Made by a program: the position numbers and the translations under genes
The notes under the pieces: model-generated
Told to the model about the DNA's origin: nothing
The model's database searches: none
What the model saw: the letters and a program-made list of their open reading frames with translations, nothing else
Assembly (NCBI GenBank): GCA_900708905.1
Contig: CAADRB010000015.1
Location: 1,793,093-1,857,092, forward strand
Reading direction: 5' to 3'
Origin: Hymenolepis diminuta
Lineage: Eukaryota; Platyhelminthes; Cestoda; Cyclophyllidea; Hymenolepididae
DNA length: 64,000 bases
In this document: positions 1 to 45,200 of the stretch, one piece after another
Position numbering within the stretch: the first letter of the stretch is position 1
How the letters are laid out: every line of letters starts with the position of its first letter

Positions 1-93
1 TGGCTCTGCTAGATTACTATCCGAACTCCTAGTTGGTTACGTTATAGCAGTATATAAACCTAATTTACCAATTAATAAACTGGAGTGGCTTAC

Positions 94-228
94 CTGCCAC
101 CTCCGAATTGATCTGGCGACATGGGTGGCTTTACTTATTCTTTCTAATCCATTGATGTGGCCCCTGATAAATCCGTCTTCACTGTCCGTGCTAACTTTAT
201 ATGTAACGTCATATAATACGTACGGCAT
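94..228 (-). CDS. First exon of unknown gene, runs off left edge
   Basis: I do not recognise this product. On the minus strand an ATG (228-226) opens 45 codons, beginning MPYVLYDVTYKVSTDSEDGF and ending IRRWQ. They run exactly to a good splice donor, CAG|GTAAGCC, with the exon ending at 94 in phase 0. The rest of the gene lies mostly outside the window; bases 1-93 look intronic, and no in-frame acceptor was found there. The residue mix (charged, no low complexity) is more coding-like than the flanks. The gene is divergent from the RSK gene, with 486 bp between the two start codons, so they may share a promoter region. There is no signal peptide or membrane segment in the visible part. That this is a real exon is fairly likely; its function is unknown. 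Confidence 0.5.
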
Positions 229-714
229 AACTTTTTTAATGTATTCACATAAAATAAATATTTCACCTTGATATATTTTAGATATTTTAAACTTTGGGTT
301 ATGTTGAAAACAATAATATAAATAAGGATAGTTGCTGCAATTAATCTTTCATGATAATTACCATATACATATGTTGACTTAATTTGAGTTGATTTATTTA
401 GCTAAATTGAAATATATTTTTAAAGACTTGTTAAGTTTGCATTTCAGGACACTTGAGTATATATTTAGCCATAGCAGGTTTGAAGAGAAATCATTGGTGT
501 AGTTGTTCAAAAGAATTATGTACATAAAAGATAAAAATTAATTTAAAAAATATATAATTAAAATATTTTCTGCAAAACAAATTGTTTTTTTTCAAATATG
601 CAAAAAACTAATTTTTCCAACTAAAGGCCTTGATTTTGTTTGACTGAACAAAATAAAAAAGTAAATAAATTTCCCGATTTTGAAACTACTTTTGTCGTTT
701 CTGGCGTTATAAAT
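229..714. promoter_or_regulatory. Divergent intergenic region (486 bp)
   Basis: This very A+T-rich interval lies between two divergent start codons (minus-strand ATG at 228, RSK ATG at 715). It presumably holds the 5' UTRs and promoters of both genes. I see no clear TATA box or other defined element. The RSK reading frame stays open upstream of its ATG back to a TGA at 631-633 but contains no other Met. The role is inferred from position only. Confidence 0.35.
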
Positions 715-34130
<33,416 letters not shown>

Positions 34131-34845
34131 ATTCTTCAATCAAACTCATACACGTGTGTCCAGTACTTATTTGTGAATTAAAGCAACGAAACTTTCTACT
34201 TTCTATATCTCTCTCTATCTGTGATGTAACTGGCTCTGCGCTTATTTATAATCTAATTTTCCTTCTTTTCATTTTTGGAGTATATATTTTGCATTAATAC
34301 CAAAGTAACCCGCATTCAAATGCTTTTTGACTTATGTCTTCCTAAAGGAATTTAAATTATGTTAAGAAATCGAGGAAATGCTGTCTTAGTGAATTTTCAG
34401 CAATTATTTCCTTAACGTTGCATTTAAGAAGAATTGACTGAAGTTTTTTTGGCTATCCACCGTTTAATGATTAAATGAGGATCGTGAGTTTATGATTGGA
34501 AAACTGACCAACCCATTGGAGGGGTTGTTCAATGAGAAACAGTAACTTTCATTAAAGTGATTTTAGTATCTCCATTTTTTAAACCTTGTTGTATTTGGCA
34601 GAGAGTTAGTTAAAATTAATGAGTTTAATGTATAGGAGACTACGTGTAGATTACTCAAAAGACGTTTCCCTAATTACATTGCATTATATTTTTTGAGTTA
34701 CAACTGTGGGCAGATATAAGTTAAAGAGCTATGTAAAGTCAGGAGTTTACCATCCAGAATCAGGGTATCCGGGACATCAAATCCCATGTTCTAGAGTTTA
34801 GAGCATAGGAACCGAATGTTTGAGGCCAACGTCTTCAGGCTGCCG
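34131..34845. terminator. RSK 3' flank with ATTAAA
   Basis: An ATTAAA hexamer at 34177-34182, 47 bases past the RSK stop, is the best candidate polyadenylation signal. The remainder up to the convergent coding-like exons at 34846 shows no feature. Confidence 0.4.
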
Positions 34846-35804
34846 TCAAAAAGGAGTCGACAAATGTGAATGCCTATTGCTCATTTTCTTATCCTCTGAC
34901 GTTTTTGATCTCCAACCTTGCGGCTTCGTCTCGAGTAATTTGTCACTAATGGATGGAATAGGAAACCTCTTTTCACTCTCTTTTTTGGTTAAAGTTTGCC
35001 CTACACCATCCCTCGACGACAAGAAGATAATAGAAAACTGAAATATTCTATTTTAGCATTTATTTACCCTATTATATCGCAGAGAAAGAATGCATTTCTT
35101 TTTCCTATCAGCACTTTTACTCAGTTAAGAATCAGTTTTTGACACCTTTCTGTCCATTATGATGTGCGAAATGGGCACTTTCACTCCATTATTTATAAGG
35201 AGCATAAAGATTGGGTGAACTAAAATATTAAATTGCAACAATTATAACCTTAGATATTTACGGTCTTGAAGGAGGTGGCATCTAATATTTTCGATGCTCC
35301 GAAGAGAATTCATAATATCTTATTAACGGAATTCCTCTTTTAAGTGCTGGTCCTTTGCTTGAGATTGAGGTATTCTCATTGCTGCAATAAACTCCAAATT
35401 ACCAAAGCTAAATACGCAGTCCTAGAAATTTTATATCTTCCTTTTGGGTCTGAACAACTTTAACTGAAGATATAACACAGTGAGCTCCTAGTAATAGAAC
35501 ATGGCATACACATTCATATGTTATCAAACCTATTTTGATGTTACAATTTACTTTTGTGTCAATTGCTAATATCGTCTGATATAGTAGGAATTAATTGCAG
35601 AAATTAAAAAATGAGAGTGCAAAATTTTATATAGCTTAACAATCCACATGCTCGCTCTTTGTTTACCTTAACGGTTTTATCCCAGGTAATTGTGTTTACA
35701 ACCATGAACGGCCGATCAATTCCTGGCACATGCAAATTCTTAAGAATTTTCTGCAAGAATATCTCGGGAATGCACTGAATGTAAGTTTGATGCCTCTTTG
35801 CACA
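34846..35804 (-). CDS. Putative unrecognised gene, three exons visible, 5' end unresolved
   Basis: The product is unknown. E1, 35804-35667: acceptor ATCTTTCAG|TGT, donor GTTAAG|GTAAAC, 46 codons in phase 0, including FLQKILKNLHVPGIDRPFMV. E2 starts at 35421: acceptor TTTCTAG|GAC, phase 0, open for 32 codons to TAA 35325-35323, including NLEFIAAMRIPQSQAKDQHL. E3 is open on the minus strand from an ATTTCAG acceptor at 35038 to TGA 34848-34846, with RFPIPSISDKLLETKPQGW. E2 could be the terminal exon. Alternatively it may use a weak donor at 35327 and join an acceptor at 35001, which gives a continuous frame through E3; E1 joined to E3 is also in phase. Base composition and predicted residues are more coding-like than the surroundings. 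The start codon and 5' exons (region 35805-36480) were not found. It would be convergent with RSK and divergent from the small gene at 36504. Confidence 0.42.
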
Positions 35805-36503
35805 CTGAAAGATATTCGTAGCACGCTCCAATAATCACTCCTGACGTAATGTACCCTAGCATCCGCATTTTTGCATTTGCGCGCCGATGACGCGGTGACC
35901 AACACGCTTGTTAGCCAGATCTATGGCCAAACATACTAGTTTATTCATGTCATGGAGAGACGGACAAATGCGTTTCTTAAAGAGTTACTCAAGTATTTTA
36001 AACATTTTTTAAAGAGCTTTGAAGTTTTTCTTTGTTATTGAATACAAGTTAATGAGAATACTCTCAAGAACTTCGATAAGAAATCGTGAGACACTGTTTA
36101 CGCCAAATTTACATTTCCTTACAAAATAATCATCGAAAACCTGGTGAGTAAATGGTATAAGTTGCGTGAATTCGATTGGATTAGCACTCTTTTGTCAACG
36201 GGGTACTCCATTACACATTAAATGGTCAAAGTCCAACACAAATATAGTTAAAACTCTGTGGATTGGTTCGCTGAACATCGGTGCTTAATGCTATGTTCAC
36301 ACTTCCTCGTTCTCTAATTTGATTACGGGTGTATCTCAATTGAGTAAGTTGATAACTTTACACATTTATTCAACGTATTGGAGTGTGTCTGATAAGTACA
36401 TATCCGCTAGTTCATTTACCCGAATGAAATAAGATGTATCACACGGTAGTATTTATAAAGCCTGCTGTCTTTTTTTCTGCGTTTCAGGCAAATCGTCGGA
36501 AAA
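35805..36503. other. Intergenic / 5' region between divergent genes
   Basis: The part at 35805-35930 is G+C-richer and open in more than one minus-strand frame. It may hold further 5' exons of the putative gene at 34846-35804, but I could not join them. The rest is A+T-rich up to a good acceptor, GCGTTTCAG (ending 36487), which starts the transcribed leader of the next gene by cis or trans splicing. Confidence 0.4.
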
Positions 36504-37026
36504 ATGGATGCTCTATCACCAAAACAGCGGTTGATTATGATGGGAATGAAGTGTAATTCACTGCCCAAAATTGCCAAAGTTAATGTGGAGGAACGCGTTT
36601 TGGGCAGACAAATCAGTGCTGCTCATTCGGAGAATATGGAAAATAAGTCCTTTGTCACTTCTCCGCTACCTGCCAGTGCTAATGGCGAACGTGGTAAGTT
36701 AGATTTCTCATGGCTTTATGAAATACCATGTATCATACATCGGTATTAAACGATTAACATTTAATAAGGGGAAATAAAGTAGTCCCATATTCAGTGCATT
36801 ACTACCATTAATTGTAATTGGAATTAAATGCAAGAAACTAAAATTTTTAAAATTCTCATTTATTAGCCCCTGATTGGTTAAGCAGTTTCTTTATATTATT
36901 CATATTTTCATATTTTCAGCTAAGGAAAATGATTATTCACTGCGTAATAAATGGAAAGTGTCAACAGAAGCAGACATGTCTAGATTAACAATCAAATCAG
37001 GATCTTCTTCTTTTAGATTGTTCTAA
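36504..37026 (+). CDS. Small orphan protein, 98 aa, two exons
   Basis: I do not recognise this protein. Coding exons are 36504-36693 and 36920-37026, joined by a 226-bp GT-AG intron (donor CGTG|GTAAGT, acceptor ATTTTCAG|C, phase 1). It starts MDALSPKQRLIMMGMKCNSL and ends SSSFRLF before TAA. The protein is Lys/Ser-rich and basic, with no signal peptide, membrane segment or Cys pattern, so a cytosolic or structural role is the default guess. The exon begins at an acceptor at 36487, so an upstream non-coding exon or a spliced leader is implied. Both splice sites are strong and the frame stays open across the junction, so the gene is credible even though its function is unknown. Confidence 0.65.
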
Positions 37027-40000
37027 GTTTTAGTTTTTAGAGTTTTCTCATGTCGGTGAAGTTCAGATATGGTCGAGTGGTCGACTAAATTGAGCGGTTG
37101 ATAATTTTGCCTCAGTGAATTTGTATTTTTGATAGACAAAAAGTAAAACCTGTTATAAGGTGAGAAAACCTTGTAGTCATCATAAAAAGGTGACACGTAA
37201 GACGATAAAAAACTATGTTTTGTTGACGAACAGCCACCAGACGGCTACATTTTACATTTTTGTTTTCTGTGATTGTTATTTAACAAATCAGGAGCGGTTA
37301 GCGAAGTACAAGTAAACGTAAATACATAGGAAAATAAGTATTTGTTCGTAAAGAAAAAAACTAGTAGTTAGCGCAAATTTCAACTCCAAGGCCTTCAAAA
37401 CTTATATCTAACTGAGCTAGTCGTCTTCAGTAACTCAAATTAAGGAAAAAATAGTATCTTGATAGAGATATATTGCGAAGCTTAGGAGAAATTTTCATGT
37501 TTCGTCCAAACTTCTCTGCCTTCTAATTTCACTTGCCATATCTCTATCTCCAAATTCTTACTTCACCATCGACTATATCCACTCATATCCCGCCAAACGA
37601 GCTTAGTGATAGTAGTTACCAGGGTTAGGATATGAATTTTTGCTTCTATCATCACACATTCCGTTATTTCTGTAATATTCACAAATTTGCGCGGTGTATT
37701 ATAGAAGATACCAGTTGTTTCACCGTAGTGTTGCACAGCTCACAAATTCTCAACCCAATTTCTTTCTGCTTTTATTCAGCTGATACATACTTGCACTCAT
37801 TTTTACCGTATTAAGACTTGTTGTCCATTTTTTTTAACCTGAGCTGATTAGTAAACTGATCATTACCCATTTTCTAACTTTAATGCACCTTTGTTATGTG
37901 CTCGATGGAATGATTATAAATTTAAAGTTAAATAAAACTATTATTAATATGTCTTTTTCCAGTCGGATAACGTCGTCCATTAAAAATTGACTTTCTAAAC
38001 TTATTGAGATATTGTATTCCCGTGGGGGAAAGAGAAGATATCCCGGAGCCGAATTACGAGAATCTCAAATTCAATCACCTCTCTTATTAACCAGAATTAA
38101 CGGGGAAGATTGATCATCTACACCACTGGGTATGCACTGATGGGCGTTGCTCTAACAATCTCCGACTCGGCGGACGTCCATATTGATTACTGCGCCACCG
38201 GCGTAATCATGCTTTATAATTATTCGTAATACTTTATGTTTATGGGCTGAAGTTCGGCTACTGGAAAGTTGTTAAAATCCTACATCTATATTATAGTTAT
38301 GTAGAACCTTTTATTGATTATTCGCCCAGTTGCCGCATGATGGCATGTATTTAATCTATCAAAAAACTCTGTCTGAACAGTGAGATCATGGACTTTGACC
38401 TCGTTAACACTTCTCAAGTGCTTCATATGCCCCTTGGCTGACAGGAACTCTTCACAAATATTCCACACTTACTAGTCTTATTCAATAACGCATATCTAAC
38501 TTATCAAATCTTATTAAAAACATGCAATGACAAGAATAGTCTCGAGTACAAATTTTGTAGACGGAGATACGTTGATCTCATTTCAGTATTAACAAGAGGA
38601 ACGACCTTCTATGTCAAGTATAACGCTAAAGTTGAAAATATCTACGAAACATGAACGGCAGAGACAAAGGCACAAGAGCAACTAATAGAAATGGACTCTT
38701 ATGGCAAAATTAAATGCCTATTCTTATAAGAGAGGAACAAAAGTGCATTGATTGGTCCTTTTGAAAAGAGAGCGAAAGAATTTTGTTTGGAATATGATGC
38801 AATTCTATCTATTTATTTTCCATTTCAGGGCTTAAAGGCTTAATAAATTTACATCAAGGGAAAATATCCAAGCATATAAGAGGTGAAAGTTTATCAAAGG
38901 GGAGCGTGGTTTACTTAAAGGAGATGTAGAGTACTTAGGCAGCAGAGGTGAGAGTCAGAGAATCAGAAGAACTCTAATTCATCTGAGATCATCAGATCAA
39001 CCGTCTTTTCAAATTTAAGTTTTTTCGAACTTACCCTTTCTTTTCATCGTTTTACCCTTCATACGCAAGTTCTGAGTCACAAATCTCCATGACTTTGCAG
39101 CCATCCTTTTTTCACATAACTCTTATAGCACCCATCCACTGGACACGCCTAGAATTCATATAAATAATTTCCCTTTTACACATCTTTCACATGTGGCTGA
39201 TGTCTAAAAATGATATTTAGAAGGGAACAGAAGTGAGACCCACCGTTAAAAATGTTTCCTTTTTTCTCGTCTAACATTGATTGACATCCGCTTGAATTGC
39301 CTCGATCAACTCTTCGTACGTGCAAATTAAGAGACATTAGCTTTTACTAAATGGTATTTCAATGGCGTTTTTGACAATATATCACCTTTACTCATTGACA
39401 GTCTTCGTTGTTTTTAAATCAGCTGTGAGGTTTCACTCGATTGTCATGAAATATGTAATCTACCATGATTATACCTTGGACTGAAATCACCTTGCTGCCG
39501 CAATACTGGCTAATCATACAATCAATTTTTTTCCGCCTTATTCAAGGTCATATATGCATGTAAGCAGTCGAGTTTGCATAATTATTAACCCATCGTTCGA
39601 GTATCCCTACTTCGACTTAGTTAAATCTACAGATAAGTTTAGAATAAAATAGCAGGAACTAGACTATATTAAGTAATCATAAACTCCTAAACAATCTAAA
39701 AGTCCGAAATATAAGAGCCTTTCCAAAAATCGGAACATTGGAACGTTATATATTGATCAGTAATAGCGAGAACGAAAGGGAGTGGAAAAAACGGTCTTGC
39801 ATTTTACAGAAAGTTTGGATTTTTTCACAAACCAAATTATGCTAAATTAACAAATATTTTTGTAAATACGACTATTTCTGTACCGTTTTGATGATAGAAA
39901 GTCTTGTTTCTGCCGCTATGATCAAAGTGAATCTGGATATTGCTAGATTAAAGTTGACTCAGAGCCGGAGAGCGAAGACAGTGACGCAGTTGCTCCAAGT

Positions 40001-40508
40001 CATTTCATTAATTCAATAGAGTCTGTTTATGTGAATATTTATATAAAGGATTAAAACACCGCCAGACTGACGACAATTTTGTGCTGACTAATTGTCAATC
40101 TGTTGAAAGTAGTGTGGTCCATCACATTACATTAATATGAACGATGGGTGACTTAGAAACGATCTAAAGAGATTGTTCCCTCTGAGATAAAACATAAACC
40201 CTGCGACTTTGAGCTTTGCATATCGGCGTCCTGTCATACGGTAGCTAATAGACATGACATATGAGTTAACATGTGATTCGAGTTTTAGGAATATATATAG
40301 AATCTGCCATCTTGTAGTTAGAAGAGTATTCGGCAATGTTTTGACACTTTCTTCGTCAGTCTGTTCATTTAAAAGTTATGATAATTGAATTTCTCTCTCA
40401 GTTCAACGAGCACACTCTCTTTACACCATTCCTGCCACGGATAGTAATGAATATCGCTCAAATCCTCTCGTCAACCTCCGCTCCTCGCACACATCACGAA
40501 CAACTCGA
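37027..40508. other. Intergenic, 3.5 kb
   Basis: Mostly A+T-rich. A G+C-richer patch at 38040-38230 lies next to a 60-codon minus-strand open frame (38468-38286) of unknown meaning. A 42-codon ATG ORF lies at 39892-40019. Neither has convincing splice sites. A TTCTCTCTCAG acceptor at about 40400 may begin the transcript of the next gene. Confidence 0.5.
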
Positions 40509-42082
40509 ATGGAATACGACATTTTGGATCCATCAGAAGAGGCCTCACCAGCCACACCATCGATTTCCGTCAGTGAACTCGCCACAGGACCTGGCTCGAA
40601 AGTTTACTGGCGAATAGGAATGGTGGTTATGGCCAGTCTGTTCCTCTTCGTTTTGCTTACGATCATCATCCTTGGAGTGTACTTTGTTAAAAGGTACGTG
40701 GTTCTTTCAGTTGAATTAGTTCTTACATTCTAAGTGATTTTAGTGCACGTAGAAAGCTCTAAAATCTGGTGGTGTTGTCCGTTGAGTTCAGCTAGAATAT
40801 CACTTTTCTAAGTGATTATGAAATTCGCCACAAAGAAAGATAGATGAGAAGTGATTTGGCAAAGAATCAAGTCCATTAAAAAGTAGAAAACATGAGAAAT
40901 TAATCGTGAATATTAAGTGATGATTAGTAGCTCAGTTGGTAAGGCATATTTTCTAAGTGCATAAATAATATTAAGATTAAATGAGATCTAAAAAGTATAT
41001 AAAAATCCAGCTACCCTAGAGTTGTAAATGCAAAAATTTTTGAGCTCACACCATGGTCAAGAAAACATATTTTATAATTAAACTCTCAATTTCGTCATTA
41101 AAAGACACTTGTGGACCATTCATCACAAAATATGTCAAAAGAAACGATTTAAATAAATTAAGGGTCTTGTAGCTAAGTCCATTCTTAAATCAGATGTCTC
41201 TATACATTGACACATTTTTATACTTAGATATATATATACAATTTCTTCAATTGGTCATGAGTATTTAACATTCACAACACCTAGGAGGTCTAATTTAAGA
41301 TCCCTCTAGGACGAAAGATTGGCTGCTATTGAGTAAGCTCAAAATACCACCCAAAAAACAGCAAACTCAAACGAAGTTAATGAAGATGTATTTAATGGTT
41401 GTGCATTTGAACAAGGCTTATCAAAATTATGTATTTCTGGATTCAACATAAGGAACCCAAGGAGATGTTTAATGCAAATAATGTTTGTAGTGATTTAAGT
41501 TAGAGACTTATTACGAACTTCATTACATAATATCCCTTACCTTTACTTCAAGCTAATAATTATCCGATTATGTGTGCAGTTACTTCCCACGTTCGCTATT
41601 GGTTAACTGGACACGTTCATTTTATTGACCATGGTGATCTCATTCCATTCCCTTTGTAAAGTTTCATTAATGAACCACTGAGTGTGTTACATCCACTTAT
41701 ATTCATTCAATAAATTCTGTGTGTCATTCAATTTTTGGGACTTCCATCCTATCCTGTTGGTACTGTGTAATTCCAAAACTAAGGATGTTTAGCGGAACAA
41801 TTCAAATAATAACAATGATTAATGGGACTCAATTGATTGAATATTGATTGGTCCATACCAAATGATCAACTCATACATAATACGCATGAATAATTAAAAA
41901 TCTCAGTGGAGTCATATCGGTACATAAATCAGTATTCTCAATCTATAGCTAATCTAAAGTCTATAGCACACACATTTGAACCAAAAATGAAATAAAATGT
42001 TTTTAATTGCAGGGAAGAATTTGGAACGCCTGACCAACTTAATGGGGCTGATTCAGCACTGATAAATATAACCAAGTTATGA
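40509..42082 (+). CDS. Small single-pass membrane protein, 84 aa, two exons
   Basis: Not recognised. Coding exons are 40509-40693 and 42013-42082, separated by a 1319-bp intron (donor AAAAG|GTACGT, acceptor ATTGCAG|G, phase 2). The first 36 or so residues are acidic and Ser/Pro-rich (MEYDILDPSEEASPATPSIS at the start). They are followed by one hydrophobic span, about residues 37-57 (MVVMASLFLFVLLTIIILGV), then YFVKR and a 24-residue polar tail ending NITKL. There is no cleavable signal peptide, so it is probably a signal-anchored single-pass protein; the positive charge after the span suggests the C-terminus is cytosolic. The upstream frame is open but has no Met before this ATG. An acceptor-like TTCTCTCTCAG about 110 bases upstream could be a splice or spliced-leader site. 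Confidence 0.6.
40694..42012. other. Intron of the 84-aa membrane-protein gene
   Basis: A 1.3-kb A+T-rich intron. It contains a tRNA-like box A at 40928-40939 (listed separately). Nothing else was recognised. Confidence 0.55.
40921..40990 (+). repeat. tRNA-like or tRNA-derived remnant
   Basis: TAGCTCAGTTGG at 40928-40939 fits the RNA polymerase III box A exactly, followed by TAAGGCA as in a tRNA D-arm. The downstream anticodon arm and T-arm are unreadable and there is no box B of the GGTTCRA type, so this is not a working tRNA gene. It may be a decayed tRNA-derived SINE or a chance match. Confidence 0.3.
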
Positions 42083-42705
42083 TTGTTTTTAACCTTTTAA
42101 AAATGGAATATTGCTTATGATATCCTATTTTTTTCCTTAAAACTGTGAATATGGTGAAGCCAAAAATGGCTGCGGACAAGTACCTAAACCCTCTAGCAGA
42201 ATCCCTCAATGCAAATTGTCCCAAAAATTAGCTAGGCTACGTTTAAAGTAGTGAGAAGACAAGAGATATGGAGAAGAAATAGATTACTGTAAGTGATTAG
42301 TAATCGTTAGCTAAATTAATGGTACACCGCAAGTATATCGGTCGCTAATTGGCTACGTATTGGCTTGCTCAATACGTAATCGGTAGCATGCCGCACCTTC
42401 CTTTTGGTCATCCTTGAAAGCTTTGTACACTCTGCAAAGGATGCACTGGAATAATGAATTATATTGAGACAATTTTTAGATGAGAAATTTGGCTTTCAAA
42501 CCACAGATTTTGAATAAAACAGATTTCGATGGCATTGACTTCTAGAACTGACAGATATTCCTACATTAATGGGAATTTAATTATTAAATATAAACATAAC
42601 CATAATTCTACTCTTTTGTTTCTATTAATGAGGCGTTTTAATTATCTGTGATGTCTTGCGAATAAAATATTACAAAATTTTGTAATCCATTCTTCTGCGG
42701 GCATT
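42083..42705. other. Intergenic, 0.6 kb
   Basis: This is the 3' flank of the membrane-protein gene. It is A+T-rich with no clear AATAAA close to the stop. No feature seen. Confidence 0.5.
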
Positions 42706-43315
42706 AAGACAAAAGGTGTATTTCTGCCAATTTATGCATATTATACCCTTCGGTTAGGATTTTATCAAATGCCAAAAATGCAGTTTTAAGCGATCTAGCT
42801 CGTATTAAGAGAAGTCTACCTTTATGCATTGCGGACGAATTCGCTTATATTGCTCCTAAAGAAGGTTATGATAAGATGCCGTTTGAGGCGAATGCTGAAA
42901 GTTCACCCAGTAGGCAAGCGACCTGTGTTTACACAACTAATAGCTACTCACATTTAAAATGCAAAATTATTTAAAATGAACTGCCTTTCTTATCAAAATA
43001 TTCCCTATTTGACACTTACAGATGGCTGATCTTAATTTTTTGCATTTTTATAATAACAAAAGTGAAAAAAACCGACATGGAATTGAAGCTGGCTCACATA
43101 TTAGCAAATTCGCATCTCATGCCGGATAGATTGTGGAGAGAAACTGACGCAATACCATTTAAAATTGAGGACACAAATATCAATTACACATTGCATTTAC
43201 GTAGTCAACGGTTAAAAGCGCCTTACGAGTTAATTTTATTGAACTTCTCTCCAGTTTCTGTTGCTTTAAAATTAATTCAGCGCACAATTATTTTCAACCT
43301 AGTTACGAAATAAAT
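42706..43315 (+). CDS. Putative coding exons incl. a transmembrane segment
   Basis: Not recognised. Frame 1 is open without ATG from about 42707 to the stop at 42976 (about 90 codons). It includes DLARIKRSLPLCIADEFAYI and KEGYDKMPFEANAESSP, and looks coding. Frame 2 is open from an acceptor-like CTTACAG at 43021 to a stop at about 43313 (97 codons). It begins with a hydrophobic span WLILIFCIFII, then basic TKVKK and MELKLAHILANSHLMPDRLW, the look of a single membrane pass followed by a cytoplasmic juxtamembrane part. A junction CC|GTTTGA to CAG|A near 42880/43022 would join the two in phase, but that donor is weak. These may be exons of one receptor-like gene, a pseudogene or chance. No ATG or promoter could be assigned. 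Confidence 0.28.
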
Positions 43316-44214
43316 GTTGAGTGGGGGGTCTCTATCATCTCGAATTAGTAGGTATCTCAGACAGCGTAATAGTGGCATAATCAGTTACAAAGAATAGCAG
43401 GAAAAAACGGAATTGAGTTTGTAATTGACTGGATTCATTTATGAACTACTATATCACACTAAAAGTGTGGCCATTTAAAAAAGGCTAGTGAATCAGAATT
43501 TTAAACATGCAACTAAACCTCGTTGGTTCAAAAAGACTAGAAAAATAATGATATATTTGGGTTAATAAATTAGAAACAGCAAGATCCGAAAAGGAACTTG
43601 TTTACATCTATGAAGTATTAAATAAATGCGGATAGAACAGCTATTTCCGCAAAGTTTGTAGAGCCAAACGGCAACTCGTAAGACTCGAACAAAACTTAAC
43701 TTTGCACAATTATCAGACAATGAAAATCCCATCAAGCTCTTCGTTAGACTGGATCATCATTGCTAAAACAGTATTCCATTATTCAATTAAGTAACTTCAC
43801 ATCTAAATGGGATTCTAGCGAAAACGGTAGACGCAAAGCTTCCAAGTGTATGCGAAAGCGAGAGCACTACTTTTGAAATATCTTCGACTAACAAGGACTT
43901 TCATTATTCACTTTCCAATTTTCGTAAGCTTAATAAACAACAACAAGGGTGGTTGAAACGCCACATCTCAGAATGTCATCATCAGTTATAATACTGGATT
44001 CAGTGCCAGCTTCTTCAAAACTTAAGAATAGGATTAAGACAACCCGTTATTCCAATTACCATGGATCACATCCCCCTACCCATTTCCAAAACCACTGCCT
44101 CTCTAATTATATGTTTGCTTGACGGATAGGTATATTGTAAACCATCTTTATTAACAAATCGATGCCTTAGGCACTATTAGAATAACAGAAAATGAAACTG
44201 TTAATAGTTAAAAC
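43316..44214. other. Intergenic, 0.9 kb
   Basis: A+T-rich DNA between the coding-like exons and the mariner remnant. I see no feature. Confidence 0.5.
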
Positions 44215-45200
44215 TTACAATTCTTGTAACAGAACAAATAAACGTAAAATTAACCTATTTATATATTCCCCCTCAGCTTCTATTACTGACTCAATTCGAG
44301 TCCGAAAAGCGATTGCAAGCTTTCATCGAGTAGTCTTGATTGATAACCTTCATTCCTTGGGCCATTTCTTTCATTGGCGAGGAAGATTTGGTGTCGTGGG
44401 GATGCTTACTAACTTCCTTTTCAACTATGTTCCATAAATCCCTCCCGCCCTGCCCTAACACACATGTAATAATCCTAAAGGTTAAGGTCTGGTGAGTTAG
44501 GAGGCCGTCCTAAGTTTGGTGTGGTGTGATATAATGATGAAAATTCTCGGCCATCCAATCCTGGGTTTTGAGAGCTTTATGAGATGGAGCTGAATCTTGT
44601 TGGAAGACGTAGGGGGGTCTTCCATTATCTATGCTATCTGTGCAAGGCTTAACAATGGTTTGAAGAGTCTCCACATAGGCATCTGCATTTGCATTGACTC
44701 TAAGGATCTGTGGAAAAAATAGGGGAGTCGAAATATGCCCCTTCCTCACTGCTAACGATATCGAAAACCGTCGCTATTGTTGAAAATTTCTTGCGCATAA
44801 CAGTTGGAACTTTAGTGGGGTCCACCCACACATAGCCACTTATCATTTCTTCAATTGACTTTTCATCCTGGTGGAAGTTATTTTCGTCAGAGAACAATCA
44901 AACATACTTCTGATCTTCTGGGTGTCTTTAGTTACTTAAGAGTCGTTTGGCATGCATTTGACGATTCTCTTGGGCTGCTTTTGTCTACAAAAACTGATCT
45001 CGCTTATGAACGTATGATTTGTATCCGAGGTCTTGATGGACAACATGCCTTATAATTATTGTTCCTTCAGACACCTGAAGATCTTTGGCAAGATGTCACA
45101 TTCACTTTCCATAAACTCAGGTGTTCTGAATGAGTCAGCAATGCTGTATTCTCTTGCTCTTGATGATCAATTCATTTGCATTGTTTTCATTCACCTTCTG
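44215..45200 (-). pseudogene. Degenerate mariner-type transposase (DNA transposon remnant)
   Basis: Minus-strand frames give pieces of a Tc1/mariner-superfamily transposase in the right order: RTPEF (near 45140), LAKDLQVSEGTI (near 45090), FSDENNF (near 44895), YVWVDPTKVPTVM, ILRVNANADAYVETLQTIV, VFQQDSAPSHKALKTQDWM (near 44590), NSPDLNP.DYY (near 44480), and a C-terminal stretch ending near EYIN. The second catalytic Asp is in QQDSAPSH and the third in SPDLNP. Several in-frame stops lie between 45010 and 44890 (after RDQFL, after LLSN and before LFSDEN), and frame changes (doubled residues, a shift after TPHQT) break the frame, so it cannot be functional. Terminal inverted repeats were not identified. 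It inserted between genes and is of old to middle age. Confidence 0.85.
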
